DNA of 64,000 bases, from contig LJCX01000034.1 in the NCBI GenBank assembly GCA_001298545.1, forward strand, positions 1 to 64,000, given 5' to 3'. The notes below the pieces were generated by a model. It was not told the origin of the DNA and made no database searches. It saw only the letters and a program-made list of their open reading frames with translations. Shown one piece after another: positions 24,500 through 33,100 of this stretch. Numbering within the stretch: the stretch's first letter is position 1; each line of letters begins with the position of its first letter. Origin of the DNA: Actinobacteria bacterium OV320 (GTDB lineage: Bacteria > Actinomycetota > Actinomycetes > Streptomycetales > Streptomycetaceae). The translations under genes were made by a program, and so were the position numbers.

Positions 24500-25012
24500 T
24501 CAGGTGACGGGGAGAATGGCCTGCACGGTCTTGCCCACGGTCTCGCCGTCGACGCTCTTCACGTCCCACGACAGACGCCCCCGGTAGTGGGCCACCCACC
24601 ACAGCCCCGTAGGCGTACCTCGGACTTCGCCAGACTGCTTCGCCACCTCGTTGAAGCCTGGGAAGTCCGGGGAGGCGTCGTCCACCTCGATCATCAACTC
24701 GTGGGTCTCCGGGATCACCGCCATCCGCAGGGGAATACGGGCGGGTGCGGAGATCTTGCCGTGCTTGACGGCGTTGTCCACCAGCTTGTCGGTGACCCGG
24801 GCCGCGATGTCCACGTTCCCGTGCCAGTGGCCAATCGTGAGCCAGGTCCGGGTCCGCACCCGGGCGTTGGGTCCAGCTGCCTCATTTGCCAGCAGCGACG
24901 TGCTCCAGTCGAACGCGGGCTTCTCCGGCCATCGCAGAGGAAGGAGGGTCTGAGCCTCGTCCGCGCAGCGTCGCGAGGCGGACCTGCCCGCCTCGTTCTG
25001 AAGTGTCGTCAT
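24500..25012 (-). CDS. ATP-binding (RsbW-like HATPase) regulatory protein
   Basis: A 170-residue protein (MTTLQNEAGRSASRRCADEA) matching single-domain HATPase_c_2 regulators: NARVRTRTWLTIGHWHGNVD at the N-terminal side, VTDKLVDNAVKHG as the N-box (Asn, His) and TGLWWVAHYRGRLSWDV replacing the usual glycine-rich lid. Such proteins are anti-sigma kinase relatives abundant in Streptomyces. It is 77 bases upstream of cvnA and on the same strand, so it may be co-expressed and feed the conservon. GAGGACACAC precedes ATG 25012. Confidence 0.82.
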   Translation of the reverse strand: MTTLQNEAGRSASRRCADEAQTLLPLRWPEKPAFDWSTSLLANEAAGPNARVRTRTWLTIGHWHGNVDIAARVTDKLVDNAVKHGKISAPARIPLRMAVIPETHELMIEVDDASPDFPGFNEVAKQSGEVRGTPTGLWWVAHYRGRLSWDVKSVDGETVGKTVQAILPVT

Positions 25013-25092
25013 GTGTGTCCTCGGGATGCCGGTTGCGGTGCCCCTACCGTTTCAATCAGGGCAGTTGGCGTCACGGGCACCGGTGACCAACT

Positions 25093-25144
25093 TTTCTGGA
25101 CACCCACCGCCGCACCGGCCAGGGAAAACCCGCCTTTCTGGACA
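25093..25144. promoter_or_regulatory. Direct repeat TTTCTGGACA x2 in a divergent promoter region
   Basis: The 233-bp gap between the divergent ATPase gene (25012, minus) and XRE gene (25246, plus) contains TTTCTGGACA at 25093-25102 and again at 25135-25144, 42 bases apart (four helical turns). Both lie where an operator for the XRE protein or the ATPase promoter would be expected. No clear -35/-10 pair was recognised. Confidence 0.45.
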
Positions 25145-25245
25145 GACAGTTGGTCTCTCCATCCCCATTCCTCCAGGCCAAGCCCAGCCGAACGATCGCT
25201 GACGCAGCTACCGTGAGTCCCCGACACCGCATAGGGAGCACGCCC

Positions 25246-26718
25246 ATGAACGCCCCCTCGAAGCCCGGTTCTAAGGCAGACCGGGACGCCCTCCGCCAAG
25301 ACATGACTGCCGCCGGATGCACGCTCGCGGACATCGCCATCGAGCTGCGCTCCCGCTTCCGGATGCGCCCCAGGGAAGCGTGGCGCCACGCCCACGGCTG
25401 GACGCTTCAAGAGACAGCAGACCGGATCACCCAAGCGAGCACATCACGTCCCGGCGAGTCTGTCGCCGCCGACGCCTCCCTTGTAGGCAAGTGGGAGAAG
25501 TGGCCGGGCCCCTCCTCACGTCGTCCCAGCCTCCCGGTCCTGTCTGCCATGGCGGAGGCCTTCGCATGTGGCGTAGAGGATCTATTGGACTTGGACGATC
25601 GACGGGCGCTGCCCAAGTCGGATCTGCGTCTGCTCATCAACCGCCCGCCGACCGCGGGACCGTCAAGCCCACCGACGTCCCTCGTCGCCGCGCAGGAGCC
25701 AACCGGAACCGATCTCGTGCGCCTAGCCGCCGACGAGTCCGCGACGTGGGCCCAGTGGGCAGAGGCCTCGAACGTCGGCGACATCGCACTTGAGCAACTG
25801 ATGGCCGAGACGCGTTCGCTCGCGTCTGACTACCTCACCTCAGATCCCGTCCCGCTCTTTGTGCGGACCCGGGCACTTCGCGATCGCGTCTTCGCCCTCC
25901 TCGAAGGCCACCAGTACCCCCGGCAGTCGGCCGACCTGTACGCCGCGGCCGGCTACCTGTGCGGGCTTCTGGCATGGATGTCCTCAGACTTGGGTCAGCT
26001 GCGGAATGCGGACACCCAGGGCCGGACGGCGTGGCTGTGCGCCGAACTGGCAGGTCACAACGAACTGCGTGCCTGGGTGCTTTCGACTCGTTCCAAGGTG
26101 GCGTTCTGGGACGGACGCCTTCGCGACGCGATCAACTTCGCCCGACGCGGCACCAACTACCGCACCACGGGGTCGGTCGCGGTGCTACTCGCCTGCCAGG
26201 AAGCCGACGCCTGGTCCGAATTGGGAGCTCAAAACGAGGCCTTGGCGGCGCTCACCCGGGCCGATGACGCACGCACCGCGATGAGCGGCGAGGACGCTGT
26301 CGGGGGCATCTTCGCCTGTCAACCCGCTCGGCAGGAGAATTACGCGGCGGCAGTGCAGCTGCGTCTCGGCCGCCCTGCCGACGCCTTGCGATCTGCGGAT
26401 AACGCCCTCGCGCTTCTGACTGTGCAGCCGGTCAGGGCATACGGAACGGAGGCTCAGATCCATATCAGCCAGGCTTCAGCACATCTCGCCGCTGGCGAAG
26501 CAGAGGGCGCCCTCGAAGCTCTCACGCCCGTCCTGGCGCTTCCACCCGATCAGCGCCTGGCACCCGTCACGCGCCGACTAGGCGAATTGTGCTCCGGCAT
26601 CACCCGACCTCAAGCTGGCGGCACTGCGGCAATCGGGCTACGGCAAGCAATCGAAGAGTTCTGCGTAGACTCCGTGCCACGACACCTTGCGCTCTCGCCA
26701 AGGAACGGCTCCTCCTGA
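25246..26718 (+). CDS. XRE-family regulator with TPR-like C-terminus
   Basis: A 490-residue protein from ATG 25246 (MNAPSKPGSKADRDALRQDM), with GGGAG about seven bases upstream; the longer frame to 25150 lacks a ribosome site. Residues about 45-110 form a Streptomyces-type helix-turn-helix (REAWRHAHGWTLQETADRIT, VGKWEKWPGPSSRRPSLPVL, AEAFACGVEDLLDLDD). The remaining 370 residues are TPR-like helices (QSADLYAAAGYLCGLLAWMS, RPADALRSADNALALLTVQP). Such XRE/TPR proteins, NsdA-like in layout, regulate morphology and antibiotic production. It is divergent from the ATPase and conservon operon and is a candidate regulator of it. Confidence 0.82.
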   Translation: MNAPSKPGSKADRDALRQDMTAAGCTLADIAIELRSRFRMRPREAWRHAHGWTLQETADRITQASTSRPGESVAADASLVGKWEKWPGPSSRRPSLPVLSAMAEAFACGVEDLLDLDDRRALPKSDLRLLINRPPTAGPSSPPTSLVAAQEPTGTDLVRLAADESATWAQWAEASNVGDIALEQLMAETRSLASDYLTSDPVPLFVRTRALRDRVFALLEGHQYPRQSADLYAAAGYLCGLLAWMSSDLGQLRNADTQGRTAWLCAELAGHNELRAWVLSTRSKVAFWDGRLRDAINFARRGTNYRTTGSVAVLLACQEADAWSELGAQNEALAALTRADDARTAMSGEDAVGGIFACQPARQENYAAAVQLRLGRPADALRSADNALALLTVQPVRAYGTEAQIHISQASAHLAAGEAEGALEALTPVLALPPDQRLAPVTRRLGELCSGITRPQAGGTAAIGLRQAIEEFCVDSVPRHLALSPRNGSS

Positions 26719-26731
26719 TTTGATCCGGACT

Positions 26732-27355
26732 ATGACGACTCAGCCCGAGACCATGCGGAACCATTGGTGGTGGCGGCCCGGTTGGAATGTGGGGCGCCGC
26801 TTTTATACATGGCATCTGACGTTCGACGGCCAGGACGATGTACACCGGCTCGCCGCCGAGTACCGTTCCGCGCTCGCACCTCTCGGAGATGCCCTCACCC
26901 CAATCCCCGACCGATGGCTGCACCTAACCATGCAGGGCATCGGCTTCGTGGGTGAGATCAAGGAGCAGGACCTCAACGCCATCGTGGATGCAGCCCGCAC
27001 ACGACTGGCAGCCATTCCCGCCTTCGATGTCCAGATCGGACCGGAGGTGCTGGACCCCGAGGCGGTGCTCCTGCATGTCCACCCGGACGTCCCTGTCCGG
27101 ACCGTTCGAAACACCATCCGGGAAGCCATCGGGGACGTTCTTGACGAGGTCCCGGAGAACGCCGAGGGTTTCACCCCGCACGTCTCCGTGGCCTACAGCG
27201 CCGCGGACGGTCCAGCCGAGCCGATCGCGCAGGTCCTCGCTGGCCTTGCTCTCACGCCGGCGCAGGCGCGTATTTCCACCGCGGAGCTCATCGTGATCCA
27301 CCGGGACGACAAGATGTACGAGTGGGAGCCCTTCGCGACCGTTACTCTCGGTTGA
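26732..27355 (+). CDS. 2'-5' RNA ligase-family (2H phosphoesterase) protein
   Basis: A 207-residue protein from ATG 26732 (MTTQPETMRNHWWWRPGWNV). It carries the two HxTx-type motifs of 2H phosphoesterases: HLTM at residues 64-67 and HVSV near residue 150 (FTPHVSVAYS), the usual distance apart. Family members hydrolyse or form cyclic phosphodiester bonds in RNA or nucleotides; a role in RNA repair or nucleotide turnover is possible. It lies 13 bases after the XRE gene on the same strand and is probably co-transcribed. The substrate is unknown. Confidence 0.85.
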   Translation: MTTQPETMRNHWWWRPGWNVGRRFYTWHLTFDGQDDVHRLAAEYRSALAPLGDALTPIPDRWLHLTMQGIGFVGEIKEQDLNAIVDAARTRLAAIPAFDVQIGPEVLDPEAVLLHVHPDVPVRTVRNTIREAIGDVLDEVPENAEGFTPHVSVAYSAADGPAEPIAQVLAGLALTPAQARISTAELIVIHRDDKMYEWEPFATVTLG

Positions 27356-27676
27356 GAGTCTTCCGCCACGCGGGGTCTCGCCGCCGCAGGTTGTAGACAC
27401 CGCGTGGCCCAACGTTCCATGACGGGCAAGGCTGGCATCCCTGCGACTCGGCGAACTCCAACTGGGCGTTAGGCGATCTGGTCGGCGCGCAAGCGTTGGA
27501 CCTCCTGGCCAACTTCAGGAACAACGGCATCGTCTTCTCGGCCCTGCGCGTCCGCCAGGCCCTGACGACGAGCGGCGCGCACCGCTCTCACGGCCCGTGA
27601 CCTGGGAGAGAGCTGACGGTTTACCCGCCCCGCCGACCAGCACTCCCCGGCGGAACGCAACGGTACGGTTCCTGGC
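27356..27676. other. Intergenic region, 321 bp, no supported gene
   Basis: No protein family was recognised. A minus-strand frame at 27342-27530 (62 residues) has no ribosome site and overlaps the previous gene, so it is not called. The last 80 bases should carry the promoter of the acetyltransferase gene, but no consensus is clear. Confidence 0.5.
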
Positions 27677-28240
27677 ATGTACCCGGTCCAGCGTTCCAGC
27701 CAGCGTCTCGGCCTCCGCGAACTCACCATCGACGATGTGGATGGGGTCTTCGCGATCTACGGCAACGAGGAAGCGACAGAGCACCTGTCGTTTGAGCCCC
27801 GGACACGCGAGCAGGTTGGCCACATCGTGGCCCGGTCCATCGGTGCCGCAACCGAGGAGCCGCGGGCCGAGTACGCGCTCGCCGTAGTCGAGCGAGACGC
27901 GAACGAACTGATCGGGTTCGGCAGGATCGCAACAGACCCACACCAGCAGCGCGCAGCCACCATGGGCTTCGCGCTGCGCCCGGATGCCTGGGGCGTTGGC
28001 TACGGCCTGGAAACCGTTCGGCTACTCCTCAGCCTCGGGTTCGAAGACCTCGGCCTACACCGCATCTGGGGCGCCCGCTCCCCGCTCAACGAGGCCTCAG
28101 CGAAGACCATGACAGCCGCAGGCATGGTCGAGGAAGGCATCATCCGCGAGCACATCAACAAGGCCGGGCAGTGGCGTGACTCAGTCGTGCACGCGATCCT
28201 CGATCGCGAGTGGAGTGATCTCCAGACCAGCCGATCCTGA
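27677..28240 (+). CDS. GNAT-family N-acetyltransferase (RimJ/RimL type)
   Basis: A 187-residue protein (MYPVQRSSQRLGLRELTIDD). It has the RimJ/RimL-like layout: RLGLRELTIDDVDGVFAIYG at the N-terminus, LIGFGRIATDPHQQRAATMG, the acetyl-CoA region RPDAWGVGYGLETVRLLLSL, and GARSPLNEASAKTMTAAGMV near the C-terminus. These enzymes acetylate N-termini or small molecules. It is the last gene of island A and its stop abuts the broken copy of the minor head gene. Confidence 0.87.
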   Translation: MYPVQRSSQRLGLRELTIDDVDGVFAIYGNEEATEHLSFEPRTREQVGHIVARSIGAATEEPRAEYALAVVERDANELIGFGRIATDPHQQRAATMGFALRPDAWGVGYGLETVRLLLSLGFEDLGLHRIWGARSPLNEASAKTMTAAGMVEEGIIREHINKAGQWRDSVVHAILDREWSDLQTSRS

Positions 28241-28545
28241 GCGAGACGATCCGGACGCGGTCCGAGCGCGCGCTGGCACCGCGGGTGGGAGATCGGCCAC
28301 TCGGCGGCTTCCTCGGCAGTGCGCACGGTGCGGTTGGCCTTGTCGGCGTCACGGTGGTGGGTCCATCGAAGACCTCCACGCGCGTGTCCCCAGCCTCGCG
28401 GCTCTTCTTCAGCGTGCCCGTGTTGTACGCGACCTCGCTCTTGGCCAGCGTGGCCGCCTCGGCCTACGCGCGGACGGGAACGCGTGCCCCGGTGCGATAC
28501 ACCACGTGTGTGAGGGGCTGAGCAGCCAGTTCATCCGCAAGCTTC
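28241..28545 (-). pseudogene. Fragment of a duplicated phage minor head (MuF-like) gene
   Basis: Reading the minus strand gives LAAQPLTHVVYRTGARVPVR, then a TAG where the intact gene has Trp (VRAW), then EAATLAKSEVAYNTGTLKKS, a frameshift near the DG of VEVFDG, and KANRTVRTAEEAAEWPISHP. The same blocks occur in the intact gene at 36025-36840 (LAAEHNLTRVVYRNGARVPV; KANRTVRTIEDAAEWPISHP). Only the last third, about 100 codons, remains. The divergence shows it came from a related phage and is not a recent copy. Confidence 0.85.
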
Positions 28546-28607
28546 TGTCGTTGGTTCGCTCGATGATCCAACCGAAAGAACCTTGGACGGATGGGCGCCG
28601 TGGGCCA

Positions 28608-29528
28608 TCAGGACGGGCGGAAGAGGTCGAGAATTGGGATTTGCCGCCGCCACTGGGATCCAAACGCCGCAAGGGCGGCGAGCATGAACACCCCCGCGAT
28701 GACGGCCCACGCCGCAGCCTCCTCCAAACCCAGTAGCCCCACCGCGACTGCCGCGCCCGTGATCGCCAATGCGACCGCCGCAGTGCGCAGAACCTCCCAG
28801 TCACGAACCCGTACATCCTTGTACCGATCGGTGATGCTCTCCGGCAACAGCGCACCAATTCGGCCCGCGCCGGCGCTGGAAGCGATCCCAATCAGCAGAC
28901 CTGACAGAGCCTCCAGCGCCACATCCTGGCGATCGACATCCAGTCGTCCCTCGGCGGCTCGTAGAGCGGCCACAACCCTTTCGGCATGCCGACGGAGATC
29001 AGCCTGCCGAAAGTGGCGCCCGCGTGCCACCGTCTGGTGATCGCGACGGGCGCGGAAGATGGCACGCTCTACGGCGGCCACCTCGGACGAGACCGACTGC
29101 AGGACCCAGGGCCGCAGGATGCCTCCCTTCGTCCGGGCTTCGGCGCAGGCGCTGATAGCCGCGACACAGGCGGCCACTAGCAGGTAACGGCGCCGGTAAC
29201 GCGGAGCCCAGAAGGTGGGGATGATCAGCCAAAGCGGAAGAGTAAAGAACAGGAAGGCGACCATGGCCCCGGGATTCCACGGCTCATTGCGGACGAGAGC
29301 AGTGACGTACATGGCGCCGTAGTAGGCCAGCATTAAGCGGCAGAATTTCTGCACCCTGGCCCACGTATCCCCCAACTGGTATTCGCGCAGCGCGACGCGG
29401 ATATGCAGAGGCAAGCTGATCCACGGGTAGCCCAACACGCCGAGAGCGCGCTCGACGGCGTCAATCTGCTCCTCCACCGCCTTTGTGCGGCGGCGGCGAT
29501 AGGCAAGGACAGGGCCAGGTGTGCGCAT
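28608..29528 (-). CDS. Multi-pass membrane protein of unknown function
   Basis: A 306-residue protein (MRTPGPVLAYRRRRTKAVEE). Hydrophobic segments occur at about residues 66-82, 90-112 (MVAFLFFTLPLWLIIPTFW), 118-135 (YLLVAACVAAISACA), 245-267 (AVALAITGAAVAVGLLG) and 272-290, with a roughly 100-residue basic helical cytoplasmic region between the third and fourth. No catalytic motif is seen. The charged middle region (AIFRARRDHQTVARGRHFRQ) could bind nucleic acid or a partner. It opens island B, just left of the other cargo genes. Confidence 0.65.
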   Translation of the reverse strand: MRTPGPVLAYRRRRTKAVEEQIDAVERALGVLGYPWISLPLHIRVALREYQLGDTWARVQKFCRLMLAYYGAMYVTALVRNEPWNPGAMVAFLFFTLPLWLIIPTFWAPRYRRRYLLVAACVAAISACAEARTKGGILRPWVLQSVSSEVAAVERAIFRARRDHQTVARGRHFRQADLRRHAERVVAALRAAEGRLDVDRQDVALEALSGLLIGIASSAGAGRIGALLPESITDRYKDVRVRDWEVLRTAAVALAITGAAVAVGLLGLEEAAAWAVIAGVFMLAALAAFGSQWRRQIPILDLFRPS

Positions 29529-30111
29529 ATGACGGTCGAACTCCTATTGAGGCAACCATGCGAGCCTGCCACCGCGACCAGCACCATGGAGGCTGATCGC
29601 CGAAAGCCATGGGATCGAACCTGCACCGATGTCGAGCACTAGCCAGCGACGCGGCTGAGCTCCTGTCGCTGCGATGCGGCAGGAGGCTGGATACGTTGAT
29701 ACGCCTCGATTCAGACAGTCCGGCAATACCGGATGCAGCGGAGCGCCACGAAGGCGACGATCATCGGGACGGGCGCCGGGACCTGCGGCTCCAGGTAGAG
29801 GAGCGTGGCGAGCGTGCCCGCAATGAGCCAGTCGACGTCCTGAAGTGCATTTTTGAAGGTCAGTAGTCAGTCGCAGACGCGCATTATACCTGAGTTCACA
29901 TTAAGCGAATGGCGATCTCAGGTCTTAAATTTCCGAGTGGCGCGAACGGCGATACGGGTGTAGGAAAGAAACAAGCCGGTTGACGAGTGTCGACAGCCAG
30001 CTTCTCTCGCACTGGCGGACACCAAACGCGGCAATCAGCGTGACTTGGGGCGCTGCACCAGAAGGCGTGTGAAAAGTGTGCCTCGGGCGATTTGTGAACC
30101 AGAGGTGTGTG
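29529..30111. other. Intergenic region, 583 bp, no supported gene
   Basis: Base composition falls from high GC to nearer 50 percent towards 29860-30050, which continues into the next gene. Short frames are present, but none has a ribosome site or recognisable protein. The region should hold the promoters of two divergent genes (minus 29528 and plus 30112). Confidence 0.5.
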
Positions 30112-31521
30112 ATGGGAAGCGAATCTGCGGCAGATGTATTTGACACTGTCAATGTTGTCGTGATGCCTATCCTTCTTCTGCTTTTGGTTGGCGCCCTATG
30201 GGCTTGCAGGCAAGTTCGCAATTGGAACTTGAAGAGAAGAGGAAAGATTCCAATTGAGGTTCGCGAAGTCCGTCATGCAAAGGAAGAGGAAGCCGACTTG
30301 GCTCACAAGTTGGGGATTGAATTCTCGAAGTACCTAGCTGAAGATTCACCGAAACCACACCTGACCCAACCCCCTGGCGAAGCAGGAGTCTCAGGACTGG
30401 CAGCTTCAACGCATACGCCACCGGAGACGGTACAGGGCGTCTTCAGCCGGTGGATGTTTCATCGCGCAGCCCAGATGCCTGCGCATGCTGTACAGCTGGA
30501 AATCATACCTTCGGACAAGCCTTGCGCACTATCGACGCAGGTCATGGAGATGCCGCGTAGACGCGTCGAAGCAGTCAATTTCTTTGAGGGTGAGTGCTGG
30601 GGGGATGTTGTAGCTGACGCGGGCAGTTTTTGCCTGCAGGAGATTCGCCGCTCACCACTAAATGCCAGGCACACACCTCGCTGGGAACGCTGGTCTGCAG
30701 ATTTGCAGGGCTATCGTTCTTATCGCGACGCCTTGGAGGAAGCAGGGAAGGGGAACAATGAAGCCGCCATCGAAAAACTCGTAGAAGCAGAGTCGCGAGA
30801 ATCTAGTAATGTCCACTTGAGGCTCCTTAGGGCGCAACTGATCGAAGGCATGGAGGGGCGGCAAGGGGAAGCTATCCCAATTTATCGCCTATGCAGCCAA
30901 GTCTGGCGTCAGAATATCGAAGCGAGGTATCGCGGAATAGCGGCGCGCGTGAACGCAAGAGACAAACCACAAGAGATTTTGGACGAGATAAAGGACATGA
31001 AATACCTGCTCAGTCGGCGTAGCATTCTATGGCGATGGCTAAAGTCCCATTGCCCGGGAAGGAAGCACCTTGGGGAAGCTCACTACTGGCTGTCCTGGGC
31101 GATGACATGGAATCGGCGAAATGGGGATGTCATTGCCCCCTTCCAGAATAAACGCAGAATTTTCCTGAGGGCAGTGAGAGTTATGGAGTTGGGGGCCATG
31201 ATGCGTAATGGTGATGTTGCCGACTTGGAGAAGATGGGACGCCTACTGAAGGGGCGGCCGGGTTGGATGGCACGCTACAACGCCGCCTGTATTTACGCCA
31301 CTGAAATAGATGGAAAAGATAGCGAGGTAGCGAAATCCTATGCTACCAAGGCTCTCGATAATCTTGGTCGAGTGCTTCGCGATCCGAGAGCCGAATTCGC
31401 CACTGAGTGGGCGAGGGTCGACCCAGACCTCCAGCCTTTGAAAAACAGCCAAGAGGGCGAAATTTGGCTAAAGTCATACTTTGGCGACCCGGAAAACAAG
31501 GACCACCCAGTGGCGTTCTGA
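30112..31521 (+). CDS. Membrane-anchored helical-repeat protein, AT-richer
   Basis: A 469-residue protein from ATG 30112 (MGSESAADVFDTVNVVVMPI), chosen for the AGAGG site just upstream. A single transmembrane helix at about residues 14-33 (VVVMPILLLLLVGALWACR) is followed by a basic linker and a large cytoplasmic region. The second half is TPR-like (YRDALEEAGKGNNEAAIEKL, HLRLLRAQLIEGMEGRQGEA, GWMARYNAACIYATEIDGKD). The RYNAACIYA pattern is typical of a bacterial TPR helix. Codon use and GC are clearly lower than in neighbours, which points to recent transfer. It converges on the PD-(D/E)XK-like gene. The function is unknown. Confidence 0.72.
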   Translation: MGSESAADVFDTVNVVVMPILLLLLVGALWACRQVRNWNLKRRGKIPIEVREVRHAKEEEADLAHKLGIEFSKYLAEDSPKPHLTQPPGEAGVSGLAASTHTPPETVQGVFSRWMFHRAAQMPAHAVQLEIIPSDKPCALSTQVMEMPRRRVEAVNFFEGECWGDVVADAGSFCLQEIRRSPLNARHTPRWERWSADLQGYRSYRDALEEAGKGNNEAAIEKLVEAESRESSNVHLRLLRAQLIEGMEGRQGEAIPIYRLCSQVWRQNIEARYRGIAARVNARDKPQEILDEIKDMKYLLSRRSILWRWLKSHCPGRKHLGEAHYWLSWAMTWNRRNGDVIAPFQNKRRIFLRAVRVMELGAMMRNGDVADLEKMGRLLKGRPGWMARYNAACIYATEIDGKDSEVAKSYATKALDNLGRVLRDPRAEFATEWARVDPDLQPLKNSQEGEIWLKSYFGDPENKDHPVAF

Positions 31522-31732
31522 TCGATGGGGCCGCGAGGTCTGAGGCCGGCTCGACGGCTCCGAGCCTCCTGAGCCCGCACAGCCGCCCTACGAGACCAGT
31601 CGAATGAGTGACCACCGCAGATGTCGTGATGGATAACCTACGTCTCCGTAGGCGCTGAGCTGCATCAACGCGAGGCCATGCCCAGGGGAACGGCTCGCAC
31701 CCCCAACGAGATTTATATGGACAGAACCGAAC

Positions 31733-33100
31733 TCAACTCAGACTACCGTTCGCTCCAGTGCCGCCTGGCGCATCAAAGAGGGTTGGATGGTCGGACGACT
31801 CTCGCCGGTCCGGCACTTTCCCGGCTGATCCACGGAACGCCAGGTCATGAATAGCTCGGAGCGGAGAAGTAACCTGCATTCCCGCAATACTTTCCAGGCA
31901 CTTCAGCGCCACTAGGAGAAGACCCTTGTGCTCTGTCGTGAATAGATGAGAGAAGGATTCAGCCTTCCAAGCTCTGTCACCCAGCAAGGCATCAAAGCAA
32001 GTCAGCTCCGCGGTCTGCAGCAGCCCACTCGCCATTTGCGGATTCTCGCGGAGGCGCTCAACGAAGGCAAGGTAGTAATCGATGTAATGAGGAGGGGAAG
32101 CAATCGCTTCTTTCAACGATGGAACCTCGAAACGAATCGGGTCGGCACCCGCCTCCACATACGCCTTATGCGTTCTATCCTGAACGAAACGGAAAAGGGC
32201 ATCAGCCTTCTCCAGCATCGGCAATACGTAGACGTCGTCGGCATCACCAACAGTCAGGGCCCGCTCAAGGCGAGTGCGGAGCACATTCAGCGGAACAGCG
32301 TCCAGGCGCCCCGCATCCTGAATTCCTGCAAGTAGGATCGCCATCAAGCTGTGCCCGGCAAGCACGCTCGCCGCAGGCTCGGGGAGGACACCTTGCTTCT
32401 CAACTGCAGAACCGAAAGCCTGCACAGCCCCAATCAGACTAGCCGAATCTGCTAGGAGTGCGTCGCCACGTAGGAATCGCGCAAGGGTGGTAGGAATTCC
32501 AGGAAGTCCCTTTAGCTGGGTGGTCGTCCTTGACTCAGCGGACAGGCAGGCAGGACCGTCAAGATGCGCGAACCTCTCCGGGAGCCAGGCATGGGCTTTC
32601 TCGCGCCTGGTCACCGTTGCTTCATCCATCACGACAATCTTCAGCTTGCGCGCCAGGCTCTGCCCGCGGGGACTAACCACTTGGCGAACCAGGGTAACTC
32701 GATCAAGGTCCAGAAGTTGCCTGAACCCAGCGAGCCACAAAATCGTGTCGGGTTCGCCACTCTGCCCTTTACCGCTCTTACATTCGAGACTCGAGCGCGA
32801 AATCCGCAGCCGTGAATCGACGTCGAGTGAAAGAATGTCAATGTCAGTGAGTACGTCGCGGCCGCTATCAGCATCATCTGCTGGCACAGGAATGCGAAGG
32901 CGCGTATGAGCACCTTCCGCAAATTCTAGTCGCGCTACGCGCCTCTCCAACTGACCTCCAGGAGTCTCCCCGGGTTTCGTTCCAGGCTCGGTCCGTCGAC
33001 TCGCGGCGCGGGCAGGGCGACGGCGGCCATCGCCTCCTCTCGCCTGACTTCCGCTGGCGGACTTAGCTGGCACACGCTCTGGGGAGCCATCATCGGTCAC
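31733..33100 (-). CDS. PD-(D/E)XK nuclease-like protein of a putative defence pair
   Basis: A 455-residue protein (MTDDGSPERVPAKSASGSQA). The first 50 residues are disordered and Arg/Gly/Pro-rich. Residues about 55-145 look like a restriction-endonuclease fold: LEFAEGAHTRLRIPV (Glu62), LTDIDILSLDVD (Asp86/Asp88), then SSLECKSGKGQS with Glu106-Cys-Lys108, the ExK pair, in the right order and spacing. The remaining 310 residues are helical and unrecognised (DALLADSASLIGAVQAFGSA, HYIDYYLAFVERLRENPQMA). It overlaps the upstream gene by four bases (ATGA), so the two proteins are made together. A DNA or RNA nuclease role in phage defence is inferred from fold and context and is not shown. Confidence 0.65.
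   Translation of the reverse strand: MTDDGSPERVPAKSASGSQARGGDGRRRPARAASRRTEPGTKPGETPGGQLERRVARLEFAEGAHTRLRIPVPADDADSGRDVLTDIDILSLDVDSRLRISRSSLECKSGKGQSGEPDTILWLAGFRQLLDLDRVTLVRQVVSPRGQSLARKLKIVVMDEATVTRREKAHAWLPERFAHLDGPACLSAESRTTTQLKGLPGIPTTLARFLRGDALLADSASLIGAVQAFGSAVEKQGVLPEPAASVLAGHSLMAILLAGIQDAGRLDAVPLNVLRTRLERALTVGDADDVYVLPMLEKADALFRFVQDRTHKAYVEAGADPIRFEVPSLKEAIASPPHYIDYYLAFVERLRENPQMASGLLQTAELTCFDALLGDRAWKAESFSHLFTTEHKGLLLVALKCLESIAGMQVTSPLRAIHDLAFRGSAGKVPDRRESSDHPTLFDAPGGTGANGSLS

Noticed and set aside
27342..27530. Minus-strand 62-residue frame with a few cysteines
   Set aside because: No ribosome site, overlaps the 2H phosphoesterase stop, no family resemblance.
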